Part shown: in pieces, positions 1 to 8,410 of the stretch
Layout: every line of letters starts with the position of its first letter
Numbering within the stretch: the stretch's first letter is position 1
NCBI GenBank assembly: GCA_963850345.1
Contig: CAWKKW010000010.1
Coordinates: forward strand, 7,060-71,059
Length of the DNA: 64,000 bases
Source: CAWKKW01 sp963850345
Lineage (GTDB): Bacteria; Acidobacteriota; Terriglobia; Terriglobales; Acidobacteriaceae
Direction: 5' to 3'
Position numbers and translations under genes: made by a program
Notes under the pieces: model-generated
The model's input: only the letters and a program-made list of their open reading frames with translations
What the model was told of the DNA's origin: nothing
Databases searched by the model: none

Positions 1-264
1 GCAACGTTCATTCCTCCCGCGAAAGCCCTTGTGAGTGCCGATCAGGTGGACAAAGCCACAGCCCCTTTTGGCGGCTGTCTGCACCCAGGAAACAATGACC
101 GCCGCAGCCGGCATCTGAAGGCCGCCTATCTCGGGTCTCCCGTGCAAACATCAGCCTGTGTCCGCCATCACAGAATGGGAGCAGCGAGAATGGCACCATG
201 CCCCCTCAGCCCCAAGCGGCCACCCCGTTCTCCAGGCACGCTAACGGGCCTCAGGTAGACAGAC
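1..264. other. Intergenic stretch at window edge, no gene recognised
   Basis: The first 264 bases contain only short open frames with arginine/proline-rich translations that resemble no family. The stretch probably holds the promoter of the downstream cyclic-nucleotide-binding gene, but no convincing -35/-10 pair was found. Confidence 0.4.
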
Positions 265-681
265 ATGCCGAAAACCGCCACATCCGCATTTGTCGGCGAT
301 CCCGAACTCGTGCAGTTCCTCGAAGGGCGTGCCACCCCCATCCATTGCGAAGTCGATCGCATCCTCTTTTGCCAGGGCGATGCTCCGATTGGCTTGTATA
401 TCGTCAGATCGGGTGAGGCCACGCTGAGCATGAATTCGCCCACGGGCCAAGCTGTGATGACTCTTCGCGCTGGCCCGGGCTCTCTGCTGGGATTGCCCGG
501 CGTGCTTGGCAACATGCCTTACACCCTGAGTGCCACCGTGCAGGCGGGCGCCGAACTTAGCTTTGTCACTCGCGAGGCGTTTTCTCAACTCATGCTCTCT
601 GAACCGCAATTGTCGCTGCGATTGCTACAAGTTCTGGCAGCCGAGGTCCGATCCGCGCGGCAGTCCCTATCACATTCCTAG
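265..681 (+). CDS. Stand-alone cyclic-nucleotide-binding (Crp-type effector) domain protein
   Basis: This 138-residue protein is a single cNMP-binding jelly roll: an RILFCQGD strand at about residue 32, a GLYIVRSGEATL hairpin, a GSLLGLPGVLG loop where Crp proteins place the phosphate-binding cassette, and a C-terminal helix like the Crp dimer helix. There is no helix-turn-helix, so it probably does not bind DNA and may sense or transmit a signal by protein contact. The phosphate-binding Arg of true cAMP binders is not apparent, so the ligand is unknown. It is the first gene of a + strand signalling cluster; 136 bases separate it from the sigma-54 activator. A full Crp/Fnr protein lies at the other end of the cluster. 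Confidence 0.8.
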   Translation: MPKTATSAFVGDPELVQFLEGRATPIHCEVDRILFCQGDAPIGLYIVRSGEATLSMNSPTGQAVMTLRAGPGSLLGLPGVLGNMPYTLSATVQAGAELSFVTREAFSQLMLSEPQLSLRLLQVLAAEVRSARQSLSHS

Positions 682-817
682 CCTCTTTCCCCACTCTCTC
701 CAACATTTGCGCCTTTCTCCACCCAGGGTTGATTGCCAAATGGCACCGAGGCAAGTATCTTTCATGCTGTAACCAAGCCGTTCAGCCCAATGAGCGATTG
801 CCCCTCGAGGCCCGACC

Positions 818-3109
818 TTGCATTCAGATTCCACCAAGCTCGCGCCGGCAGAGTTCGAGAGGCTCTTCGAGCTGTCGCCGGATGCCGTATTTGTCACCGA
901 TCCTCAAGGCACAATCCGCGGTGCAAATACCAGGGCAGAGGCGATGTTTGGCTATGCTCCCGGAGAGCTCATCGGTCGTTCCATCGACCAACTGATTCCC
1001 GAGCGGCTTCGTCCCGTTCACCCCGGTCACCGCGAACACTTCGCCTCCAATCCGCGCATTCGCTCCATGGGCGCCGGACTTAGCCTCTTCGCCTTACGCA
1101 AAGACGGAACAGAATTGCCGGTCGACATCATGTTGCGGCCACTGCAGACCGACGAAGGCCCGCTGGTGCTGAGCTTTCTTCGCGATGTCTCTTCCCAGCG
1201 TGCCGCACAGGAGGAGTTGCGTCGGACCGATCAACAGCTGGTCTCCATTATCGAGAGCGTCAAAGACTATGCCATCTTCCTGCTCGATCCCCAGGGAAAT
1301 ATCGCGACCTGGAACCCGGGTGCCGAACGCATCAAGGGTTACCACGCAGACGAGATCATCGGTCAGCACTTTTCCCGCTTCTACTCAAGCGAAGATGTGG
1401 AGCGAGGCAAGCCGCAGGAAGAACTGGTTATCGCCACAGATACGGGAAGGTTCGAGACGGAAGGCTGGCGCATCCGCAAAGACGGCTCTCGGTTCTGGGC
1501 CAACGTGACCATCACCGCCATCCGCAATAAGCAGGGTACGCTCACAGGCTTTGCGAAAGTCACGCGCGACTTCACCGATCGCAAGCGCGCCGAAGAAGCG
1601 CTGCTCCTTCAGCTAAGCAGCGTTCTGCTCGCCAACGTCGACATTCGCAAGATGCTCTCCGCCATCTCCGCCAGCATTCAGGATGTGGTGCCGCACGACT
1701 TCGCTACCCTCGCCCTGCATGATCCGGTCACCGGCGGACTGCGCGTGCAGTTCCTCGAAACTGTCGGCGGTAAGGCGGCGGAGTCCGGCGAAGGCACCAT
1801 TCCGGTAGAGAATTCCCCGGCGCAATCCGCCTTTCAGCGGCAACAGACAGTTCTGCTCGATCGCATCGCGGCCAGTCCTTATCCCAAGGAGACGGTCCGT
1901 CATCTGATTGACAAAAAAATGCAGTCGGGATGCTGGGTCCCTCTCATCAACCGCGGCCAGGTGCTCGGCACGCTCATGGTGGCCAGTCTGCACGAGGCAG
2001 CCTTCGCCCAGCGCGACGCGGAAATGCTCGGCCAGATCGCCGGCCAGATCGCCATGGCGGTGAACAATGCGCTCGCCTTCCGCCAAATCGCCGACCTGCG
2101 GGAGAAACTCGCCCAGGAGAAGCAGTACCTCGAAGATGAGCTCAATCTCGAAAACCAGTTCGAAGACATCGTCGGCGAGAGTTCCGGCCTCAAGCACGTA
2201 CTGAAAGACGTGGAGACCGTTGCGCCCACCGACGCGACGGTGCTGATTCAGGGAGAGACTGGCACAGGTAAGGAACTGCTGGCCCGTGCGATTCACCGCC
2301 TCAGCCCGCGCCGCGATCGCACCTTTATCAAGTTGAACTGCGCAGCCATTCCCGCCGGTCTGCTCGAGAGTGAACTCTTCGGCCATGAGAAGGGCGCCTT
2401 CACCGGCGCGATCGCACGCAAAATGGGCCGCCTTGAACTGGCCAGCGAAGGCACGCTCTTTCTCGACGAGGTCGGAGAACTTCCGCTCGATCTCCAGCCC
2501 AAACTCCTGCGCGCCATTCAAGAACGCGAGATCGAGCGGCTTGGCGGCACCCGAACGATCTCGGTCAACGTGCGCCTGATCGCCGCCACCAATCGCGATC
2601 TTGAAAAACTGGTCGCCGAAAAACTCTTTCGCAGCGACCTCTACTATCGGCTCAAGGTCTTCCCTATCTCCGCTCCTCCCTTGCGAGAAAGACGCGGCGA
2701 CATTCCCATGCTGGTTCGCCACTTCGTCGACAAGCACGCCCGCCGCATGAGCCGGTCGATTGAGACCATCTCGCCCGAATCCATGGAAGCCCTCGTGCGC
2801 TGGAAATGGCCTGGCAACATTCGCGAACTGGAGAACTTCATCGAACGCGCCGTCATCTTGACCCGCGGCCCTGTATTGCATGTTCTCCTATCTGAACTGC
2901 AGGTTGACGACGAAGAGCAAGACGCCTCCGACCTCGACGCCTCTCCGACTCTGGCTACGGCAAAGCGCGAGCATATCTTGCGGGTCTTGCGCGAGGCCAA
3001 GGGCGTGATTGGCGGGCCCGGCGGTGCCGCCGAGAAGCTAGGCCTCAAGCGCACCACCTTGAACTCCACCATTAAGAAGCTCGGTATCCAGCGAGATGAC
3101 TATATTTAG
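818..3109 (+). CDS. Sigma-54-dependent transcriptional activator, PAS-PAS-GAF-AAA+-HTH
   Basis: A bacterial enhancer-binding protein of 763 residues. Two PAS domains (about residues 8-125 and 135-255; FELSPDAVFVTDPQG and VKDYAIFLLDPQG) are followed by a GAF domain (about 265-430), a short coiled linker and an AAA+ domain with Walker A GETGTGKE (479-486), the sigma-54 contact loop GAFTGA (526-531), Walker B LFLDEV (about 547) and the WPGNIRELEN sensor. The C-terminus (about 715-763) is a Fis-type HTH. The architecture is FhlA-like, so it is expected to hydrolyse ATP to open sigma-54 promoters in response to redox or small-molecule signals. The start is TTG, with a GAGG seven bases upstream. 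It lacks a response-regulator receiver domain, so control must come through PAS/GAF. The target genes are not evident here. Confidence 0.93.
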   Translation: MHSDSTKLAPAEFERLFELSPDAVFVTDPQGTIRGANTRAEAMFGYAPGELIGRSIDQLIPERLRPVHPGHREHFASNPRIRSMGAGLSLFALRKDGTELPVDIMLRPLQTDEGPLVLSFLRDVSSQRAAQEELRRTDQQLVSIIESVKDYAIFLLDPQGNIATWNPGAERIKGYHADEIIGQHFSRFYSSEDVERGKPQEELVIATDTGRFETEGWRIRKDGSRFWANVTITAIRNKQGTLTGFAKVTRDFTDRKRAEEALLLQLSSVLLANVDIRKMLSAISASIQDVVPHDFATLALHDPVTGGLRVQFLETVGGKAAESGEGTIPVENSPAQSAFQRQQTVLLDRIAASPYPKETVRHLIDKKMQSGCWVPLINRGQVLGTLMVASLHEAAFAQRDAEMLGQIAGQIAMAVNNALAFRQIADLREKLAQEKQYLEDELNLENQFEDIVGESSGLKHVLKDVETVAPTDATVLIQGETGTGKELLARAIHRLSPRRDRTFIKLNCAAIPAGLLESELFGHEKGAFTGAIARKMGRLELASEGTLFLDEVGELPLDLQPKLLRAIQEREIERLGGTRTISVNVRLIAATNRDLEKLVAEKLFRSDLYYRLKVFPISAPPLRERRGDIPMLVRHFVDKHARRMSRSIETISPESMEALVRWKWPGNIRELENFIERAVILTRGPVLHVLLSELQVDDEEQDASDLDASPTLATAKREHILRVLREAKGVIGGPGGAAEKLGLKRTTLNSTIKKLGIQRDDYI

Positions 3110-3301
3110 TCACCGTGACGTTATTGCGTCGTCGTCTCGTCGTCTCCAAAATGGCTCTTCTCCTCTTCACGCCTGAGACCCTCGCTCTCCTCATGTACTA
3201 AGTTGCTCAAAGCAAAGCTTCGTCCGCTGACGATTCCGGTGGCGTACGGTTTGGCCCCCGGAATGCTTTTCCATAGGCATGGTGCAGGATAGGGCCAGCT
3301 T

Positions 3302-3607
3302 ACGTTAAAGATCACAACCCACGACAACAACTCGAATGGGGTCGTCCTCAAGTTAGAAGGACGGATCGTCGGACCATGGGCAGCAGAACTCGGCGCCGCA
3401 TGGAACCAACTGGCTCCTGCATTGCTCGGACGCCCTGTGGCGGTGGATTTGCGCGACGTCACCTTCGTGGATGAAGACGGCATGCGCATCCTCAGACTGA
3501 TCTACCGCGACAGCCAGAACACGTTTCAAACCGCAAACCCCTTGACGGTGAGCTTCGCCGAAACGGCGATGCGCCCATTCACGAACGAGACGCAGGAGGA
3601 GAACTAA
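3302..3607 (+). CDS. STAS-like (anti-sigma-antagonist type) small protein, start codon non-canonical
   Basis: The reading frame that ends at 3607 encodes about 100 residues typical of a STAS-like fold: VVLKLEGRIVGPW, then AVDLRDVTFVDEDGMRIL, where a Ser-containing loop would sit in SpoIIAA-type proteins but Asp-Glu-Asp is present instead. The frame opens after a TAG at 3290-3292, and no ATG, GTG or TTG occurs before TTG 3422, which would delete the first beta strand. The best-placed start is ACG at 3302 (T-L-K-I), with an AGGG about nine bases upstream; ATC 3311 is an alternative. The downstream crp-type gene begins one base after the stop, and its AGGAGG lies inside this gene, which suggests translational coupling. 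The family is supported; the exact start is not. Confidence 0.62.
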   Translation, partial: TLKITTHDNNSNGVVLKLEGRIVGPWAAELGAAWNQLAPALLGRPVAVDLRDVTFVDEDGMRILRLIYRDSQNTFQTANPLTVSFAETAMRPFTNETQEEN

Positions 3608-3608
3608 C

Positions 3609-4319
3609 ATGCAAGGCCTATCCCAAACCGCTCGAACCGAAGTCGTGCAGCACTCCAGAATAGGGGAATTCCTGAGCTCGCTGACTTACGAGGCGCTGGT
3701 TGACCTTCAGAGCGTGCAGGCTGTCTCTTCTCACCCCGAAAACGCGGTGCTATTCGAAGAAAAACAAACACCTTCCCACGTCTTCATCATCCTCGAAGGT
3801 CAGGTGAAGCTCTCACTCAATTCGAGCGACGGCCGCCGCCTCATCGTGCGCATCACCAAGCCAGGCGAGGTCCTCGGGCTCACGTCCATTCTCTCCGGCA
3901 GCCCCTATGAGGTCACAGCCGAGACGCAACATCCCTGCAAAATCATCTCAATTCGGCGTCAGGAATTTCTCAAGTTTCTCGTGCGTCACCCCGCCGCCTA
4001 CGAGAGCGTCGCGCGTGAACTGAGCCAGGATCTTAACCGCGCCTGCGAGCAGCTCCGCACCGTCGGCCTGGCCTCCAACGTTCCCGCAAAACTCGCTCGT
4101 CTTATCCTGGGATGGAGCGCCGGCGCTCAGCAAACCGATCAGGGGACAAGACTCAAGCTCTCCCTGACCCATGAAGAGATTGGCGAATGCATCGGCGCCT
4201 CTCGCGAAACCGTAACTCGTACCTTGTGCGATTTCAAACACCGCCACCTGGTCGATCTGCGAGGCTCAACCTTGATGATTCCAAACCGTGTAGCCCTGGA
4301 GAGCTGCGCCGGCTTCTAA
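3609..4319 (+). CDS. Crp/Fnr-family transcriptional regulator
   Basis: This 236-residue protein has a cNMP-binding domain (about 25-140; VLFEEKQTPSHVFIILEGQV, then GEVLGLTSILSG), a dimerisation helix, and a C-terminal winged HTH (about 170-225) with SLTHEEIGECIGASRETVTR as the recognition motif. The N-terminal Cys cluster that holds the Fe-S centre in Fnr is missing, so it is a Crp- rather than an Fnr-like sensor; the ligand is unknown. A perfect AGGAGG lies eight bases before the ATG, inside the preceding STAS-like gene. It is probably co-transcribed with the sigma-54 activator cluster. It converges on the HMA gene across 81 bases. Confidence 0.92.
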   Translation: MQGLSQTARTEVVQHSRIGEFLSSLTYEALVDLQSVQAVSSHPENAVLFEEKQTPSHVFIILEGQVKLSLNSSDGRRLIVRITKPGEVLGLTSILSGSPYEVTAETQHPCKIISIRRQEFLKFLVRHPAAYESVARELSQDLNRACEQLRTVGLASNVPAKLARLILGWSAGAQQTDQGTRLKLSLTHEEIGECIGASRETVTRTLCDFKHRHLVDLRGSTLMIPNRVALESCAGF

Positions 4320-4400
4320 GCGCAGTTACTTTCTTTCCAGGATTTCGTACGTCTCTTCGGCTCTTCCGATGGGGCGCCCCGTCTTGTGTGACGAAGCGAA

Positions 4401-4712
4401 CTATCCGTGCGAAGCAGGTCCTTCGTTCACATGGAAGCCCATCTCGGAGATGAGGCCCACGATGGTCTTCTCCGTGATCTGCTCTGGTTGAAACGTAAGG
4501 GTGACCTTGCCTTCCGGATAAGTCGAGTGGCTCTCGGCGATCCCCGGCTGCCGCTTCAGAATCGTGTCCAATCCTACGGCACAAGTCACGCAGGTAAAGC
4601 CACGCACCTGGTAGCTCACCGTGACTGTTCTTGTGGAAGCTACCCCGTAAAGATGAGTCACGCCCGCGACGCCCACTGCTGTGATCAACTGCAGGAACTT
4701 TCTTCGAAACAT
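4401..4712 (-). CDS. Exported heavy-metal-associated (HMA) domain protein
   Basis: This 103-residue protein starts MFRRKFLQLITAVGVAG, a short twin-arginine-like signal (R-R-x-F-L), followed from about residue 30 by one HMA ferredoxin-like domain with the metal site GFTCVTC in the GMTCxxC position and a typical GFHV end. HMA domains bind Cu(I), Hg(II), Zn or similar soft metals through the Cys pair; periplasmic location is inferred from the signal. A GGAGGAG lies upstream of the ATG. It is the last gene of the importer operon, 35 bases after the binding-protein gene, which links the transporter to a metal or thiol-reactive ligand. It could also be an unrelated mercury or copper scavenger. Confidence 0.83.
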   Translation of the reverse strand: MFRRKFLQLITAVGVAGVTHLYGVASTRTVTVSYQVRGFTCVTCAVGLDTILKRQPGIAESHSTYPEGKVTLTFQPEQITEKTIVGLISEMGFHVNEGPASHG

Positions 4713-4747
4713 CTCGCTCTATCTCCTCCGTAACTTAGTAAGGCGAC

Positions 4748-5806
4748 TTACTTCGCACTCGCGATCCCTGCTTCGTACCTCCAGGGTGTTGCGACGCTTG
4801 CCTTGTCCGAGAATCGTGTGTCGGCATACTCATTGAACTCGATCTTCTTGTTCAGCACGCCAGTTTCGATCATCAGGTCGCGCACCATGTCGAAATCTGC
4901 CTTCCTGGGCGCCAGCGGGCTGTACACGACCCGATCCATCGGCTTGGTCAAGGCCCACCGCAGCAAAGCAGGCTTCTGGTTGTAGTAAAAGCGGCCTACG
5001 AAATCCGCGGCATCTTCACGATGAGGTTTGCTGGTGTCGAGCCACAGACCCGAACGCGCAATGCCGTCCACCAACACCTGCACTGCCTCCGGGCGGCTAT
5101 CGATTAGATCCTGTCGCACCACCAGGATGCACGACATGTAATCGGGCCAGTAATCGCGCGCCTGGAACAGCACTCGCCCAAACCCCGCCATCTCCGCCTG
5201 CGAAGGAAATGGTTCGCCCATCACGAATGCATCGATCGCATGCGCAGCCAGCGCGCCGGACACATCGGGCGGCGCCATCTCGACCATCTTGATCTCGCTC
5301 GGCCGAATGCCCCACGCCTTCATGGCGCGGAACAGCAGCAATCGCTCATCAGAAAACCGGCTCGGAATCGCAATCGTGCGCCCGCGCATATCGGCGAATG
5401 TCTTGATCGGCCCGTTCTTCTGCACCACTACCGCACTCCCGTACCTGTGCCCGAGATACACGATCTTAATGGGAACGCCCTGTGCCTTCAGCGCAATCGC
5501 CATCGGCGCCACGATAAACGCGGCCTGCACACGATTGGAAAGCAACGCCTCCTTCATCTCGGGGAAACCTTGAAACATTCGTGGCAGATACAATTCTCCC
5601 GCGTCGGAAAACTTCGAGATGTAGTCCGTCACCGGGCAGGTAAGTTGGCAGGTCACCGGCAAGTAAGCAACCGTGACCTTCCGCTTCTCAGGCGGCCGGT
5701 AGTCGTTCAACACCGCCGCCCAATTCACATTGAGGTAAGCGTGCATCGCCGAGATCAGCAAAATCCAGCCCAGCGCAATTAGAACGAATCTCCCCTTAAG
5801 ACTCAT
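4748..5806 (-). CDS. ABC transporter substrate-binding protein, SsuA/TauA/NMT1-like, membrane-anchored
   Basis: The ATG at 5806 gives 352 residues beginning MSLKGRFVLIALGWILL, an uncleaved-looking N-terminal anchor, then RKVTVAYLPVTC. The family fold is shown by MKEALLSNRVQAAFIVAPMA, FADMRGRTIAIPSRF and the second lobe VSGALAAHAIDAFVMGEPFP. SsuA/TauA/NrtA-type proteins bind sulfonates, nitrate, taurine or thiamine precursors. Unusually, the first ligand-facing loop carries C-Q-L-T-C, a Cys-x3-Cys pair. A longer frame to 5875 is open, but this start overlaps the upstream permease by 11 bases as expected in an operon. Together with the HMA gene, the Cys pair hints at a metal-containing or thiol-reactive ligand; the actual substrate cannot be read from sequence. 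Confidence 0.86.
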   Translation of the reverse strand: MSLKGRFVLIALGWILLISAMHAYLNVNWAAVLNDYRPPEKRKVTVAYLPVTCQLTCPVTDYISKFSDAGELYLPRMFQGFPEMKEALLSNRVQAAFIVAPMAIALKAQGVPIKIVYLGHRYGSAVVVQKNGPIKTFADMRGRTIAIPSRFSDERLLLFRAMKAWGIRPSEIKMVEMAPPDVSGALAAHAIDAFVMGEPFPSQAEMAGFGRVLFQARDYWPDYMSCILVVRQDLIDSRPEAVQVLVDGIARSGLWLDTSKPHREDAADFVGRFYYNQKPALLRWALTKPMDRVVYSPLAPRKADFDMVRDLMIETGVLNKKIEFNEYADTRFSDKASVATPWRYEAGIASAK

Positions 5807-6578
5807 TGCGAAAACCCCACCGAACCGGACGCAGCCTTTCCAGCCGTCGAAAACCGCTGTCCAGCAAAAGTCCAATCAGCCCGATCATCAACATGGCTGC
5901 AACCACCAGGTCATAGCGCTTGCCGGAGTTTCTCGAATCGATGATCAGATACCCCAGACCCGAATCGACTGCCACCATCTCCGCAGCCACCACCACCAGC
6001 CAAGCAATTCCCAATGCGATCCGCAGCCCGATCAGAATCTGCGGAAGTGCCGCGGGAAAGATCACACGAGTAAGTATCTGCGACTGCGACAAACCGAAAT
6101 TTCTGCCCGCCCGCCGATAGAACGAAGGCACGCTCGCAACGCCACCCACCGTCGACACCACAATGGGAAAGAACGCGCCGAGAAAGATCAGGAACGCCGC
6201 CGCATGATCACCAATGCCAAAGAAGATGATCGCCAGCGGTATCCATGCAATCGGGCTGATCGGCCGCAGTATCTGCAGGGCCGGATTCACGACCTCGTTC
6301 GCCTTCGGATACCACCCGAGCAGCAATCCTGTAGGAATGCCAAGCAGCACAGCCGAGCCAAACCCGATCGCGACCCGCCGCAACGAGTCCGCGATATCCG
6401 CCCACAACACATGCTTGCGTACTAACTCGGCCAATCCTTTCCACACGTCCATCGGCGAGGGAAACACCTTTGTGCCGGTCCATGCAACAGACAAGTGCCA
6501 CACCACGACCAATGCAGCGGCAGCAAGCAGCGGCCATACTAGCCTCTCTCCGCGTTCGATAGTGTCGCGCAAGCTCAT
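5796..6578 (-). CDS. ABC importer permease (BPD_transp_1, SsuC/TauC-like), second of two
   Basis: A 260-residue inner-membrane permease with about six hydrophobic segments. The EAA-like cytoplasmic loop that docks to the ATPase is RRAGRNFGLSQSQILTRVIF, followed by ALPQILIGLRIALGIAWLVV. Its ATG overlaps the ATPase stop by four bases (ATGA) and its end overlaps the binding-protein start. It is clearly paralogous to the permease at 7363-8169: both share the block IAWLVVVAAEM.AV.SGLG, a RYDLVVA segment and the end GLIGLLLD. SsuC/TauC permeases normally act as homodimers from one gene; here two diverged copies flank a single ATPase, so a heterodimeric channel is likely. Confidence 0.92.
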   Translation of the reverse strand: MSLRDTIERGERLVWPLLAAAALVVVWHLSVAWTGTKVFPSPMDVWKGLAELVRKHVLWADIADSLRRVAIGFGSAVLLGIPTGLLLGWYPKANEVVNPALQILRPISPIAWIPLAIIFFGIGDHAAAFLIFLGAFFPIVVSTVGGVASVPSFYRRAGRNFGLSQSQILTRVIFPAALPQILIGLRIALGIAWLVVVAAEMVAVDSGLGYLIIDSRNSGKRYDLVVAAMLMIGLIGLLLDSGFRRLERLRPVRWGFRNES

Positions 6579-7411
6579 ATGGTGTAAGCCAGCCCTATCT
6601 CCTTCAGTATCTCGTCGCGAACCGCAAGGTATCTCGGAGAACTTATGTTTCGCGGATGAGCAACATCGACCGTGAGAATTCGCTGCACCTTGGCCGGCCT
6701 CGAACTCATCACCACCACCCGGTCTGCCAGTTGCACCGCCTCGTCAATATCGTGCGTCACAAATACTATCGTTCGCTTTTCCGTCTGCCAGATGCGAAAC
6801 AACTCGCCGCGCATAATGTGCCGCGTGATCGAATCGAGCGCTCCAAATGGCTCATCCAGAAAAAGAATGTCGGGATTCACCGCCAGCGCGCGCGCCACCT
6901 GCAATCGCTGCTTCATGCCTCCTGAAAGGTCCGACGGGTACGTATCCTCGAATCCCTCCAGCCGAACGAGTTGGATGTAATGCGCCACCCGCTGCTGGCG
7001 TTCCGCACTCGGCAGCCGGGCCAACCCAAACGCGATGTTTCCCTGCACCGTAAGCCACGGAAAGACGCCGCGTTCTTGGAACACAAGGATCCGCCGCGGG
7101 TCTGGCCCTTTCACCACCTCGCCGTCGATGCGAATGACCCCGCTGGTCGGCGCAGTGAAGCCTCCCATCGCATTCAGCAGCGTCGACTTGCCGCAGCCCG
7201 ACGGTCCCACGATGCAGACAAATTCCCCGTCCGCGATATCCAGGTTTATATCTTCAAGCACCGCGGTCGTGCGTCCGTCACGTTCAAACACCATGCCCAC
7301 GTGCTCTGCGCGTAACTTGCCGCTTGCCACAGACGATGGCGTCTCAAATTCTGATCCCGACACTAATCCTCCGGATAACTCCAGCGAAACGATTTCAACC
7401 GTTGCAGCCAT
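6575..7411 (-). CDS. ABC importer ATPase (SsuB/TauB/NrtD-like)
   Basis: This 278-residue nucleotide-binding subunit has Walker A GPSGCGKST, a Q-loop VFQERGVFPW, the signature LSGGMKQR, Walker B ILFLDEPFGALD and the switch His in VTHDIDEA. The sequence sits in the nitrate/sulfonate/taurine importer class. The first 35 residues are an extra N-terminal piece before AEHVGMVFER, so an internal start is possible, but the ATG at 7411 overlaps the upstream permease by 49 bases. It is expected to drive both permeases of this operon, being the only ATPase in it. Confidence 0.93.
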   Translation of the reverse strand: MAATVEIVSLELSGGLVSGSEFETPSSVASGKLRAEHVGMVFERDGRTTAVLEDINLDIADGEFVCIVGPSGCGKSTLLNAMGGFTAPTSGVIRIDGEVVKGPDPRRILVFQERGVFPWLTVQGNIAFGLARLPSAERQQRVAHYIQLVRLEGFEDTYPSDLSGGMKQRLQVARALAVNPDILFLDEPFGALDSITRHIMRGELFRIWQTEKRTIVFVTHDIDEAVQLADRVVVMSSRPAKVQRILTVDVAHPRNISSPRYLAVRDEILKEIGLAYTI

Positions 7412-8169
7412 TGCATGCCCAGGTCGAGCAGCAGCCCGATCAACCCGATCACCACCATGCCGGCGACCACAAGGTCATAGCGGTTGCCGGCATTCCGTGC
7501 ATCCACAATCAGGAATCCCAGCCCCGAGTTCACCGCGATCATCTCGGCCGCCACCACCACAAGCCACGCAATCCCGAGCGTGATTCTCAATCCAACCATC
7601 AACTGCGGGAACACCGCCGGATACAGCACCCGGCCCACGAATGCGCCTGAACTCAAACCGAAGTTGCGCCCCACGTTGATGTACACCGCGGGTATGCTTC
7701 GCACCGAATCCATCGCCGTAAGCAGAAGCGGAAAAAAGCACGCGATGAAAATGAGAAAGATGGCCGACAAATCGCCGACGCCAAACCACAGAATCGCGAT
7801 CGGTATCCAGGCAAGAGGCGAGATCGGCCGAAAGATCTGCAGCAGCGGATTCAAGGCCAACTCCGCGCGCCGGTACCACCCGACCGCCAATCCCAGCGGA
7901 ATCGCAATCACCGCGGCCAGCAGAAAACCCCAGGTCACCCGGAACAGAGAGGCCACCACATACTTCAACAGCAGGCCATGCTTCAGCAGTTCTCCAATGC
8001 CGCGAGCCACCGCCACCGGGCCAGGCAACAGGTGCGCCGAATCGCCAAGCACCGCCACCTGCCACACCGCCAGCAAGACGATGATGAACAGCAACGGGCC
8101 GAGCACGTTAGGCACATGCCGGCGAGCTTCTCGGTTCACCTTGGTTGTCAGCCTTGCCTCCACACCCAC
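7363..8169 (-). CDS. ABC importer permease (BPD_transp_1, SsuC/TauC-like), first of two
   Basis: This 268-residue permease is the first gene of the five-gene importer operon. It has an N-terminal segment VLGPLLFIIVLLAVWQV, a docking loop INVGRNFGLSSGAFVGRVLY and C-terminal IGLIGLLLDLGMQWL. The start given is GTG at 8169; another GTG at 8163 and one at 8136 are also possible, and no strong Shine-Dalgarno decides between them. It is a close relative of the permease at 5796-6578. Upstream lies a 240-base gap that holds a 10-base direct repeat (GCGAGGGACG on this strand, twice) near 8187-8206. Confidence 0.9.
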   Translation of the reverse strand: MGVEARLTTKVNREARRHVPNVLGPLLFIIVLLAVWQVAVLGDSAHLLPGPVAVARGIGELLKHGLLLKYVVASLFRVTWGFLLAAVIAIPLGLAVGWYRRAELALNPLLQIFRPISPLAWIPIAILWFGVGDLSAIFLIFIACFFPLLLTAMDSVRSIPAVYINVGRNFGLSSGAFVGRVLYPAVFPQLMVGLRITLGIAWLVVVAAEMIAVNSGLGFLIVDARNAGNRYDLVVAGMVVIGLIGLLLDLGMQWLQRLKSFRWSYPED

Positions 8170-8410
8170 ATCGCAACCACGAGACCGTCCCTCGCCGTCC
8201 CTCGCGTGCGAGTCTTCGTAAGATAAATCAAGCCCGCAGCAGGGAATCGCGCCAACCCCGCGACCGCATCGGGATTGCTGCCTATCTTATCTGCAAGGCA
8301 ATGGCCGCGCCCCCACCCAAAGTTGGAGACGCGGCTACCTGTCGATTGGATAGTGCTTCGTGGGGTTCGAAAGGCCGCAGTCGCCACACGGCCCGGGCGG
8401 TCGCCGAAGG

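Noticed and set aside
3240..3255. Possible sigma-54 promoter before the STAS-like gene
   Set aside because: TGGCGTACGGTTTGG has GG in place of the essential GC at -12, or one base too many if shifted.
8170..8410. Gene between the two transporter operons
   Set aside because: The only frame is a low-quality translation without a ribosome site.
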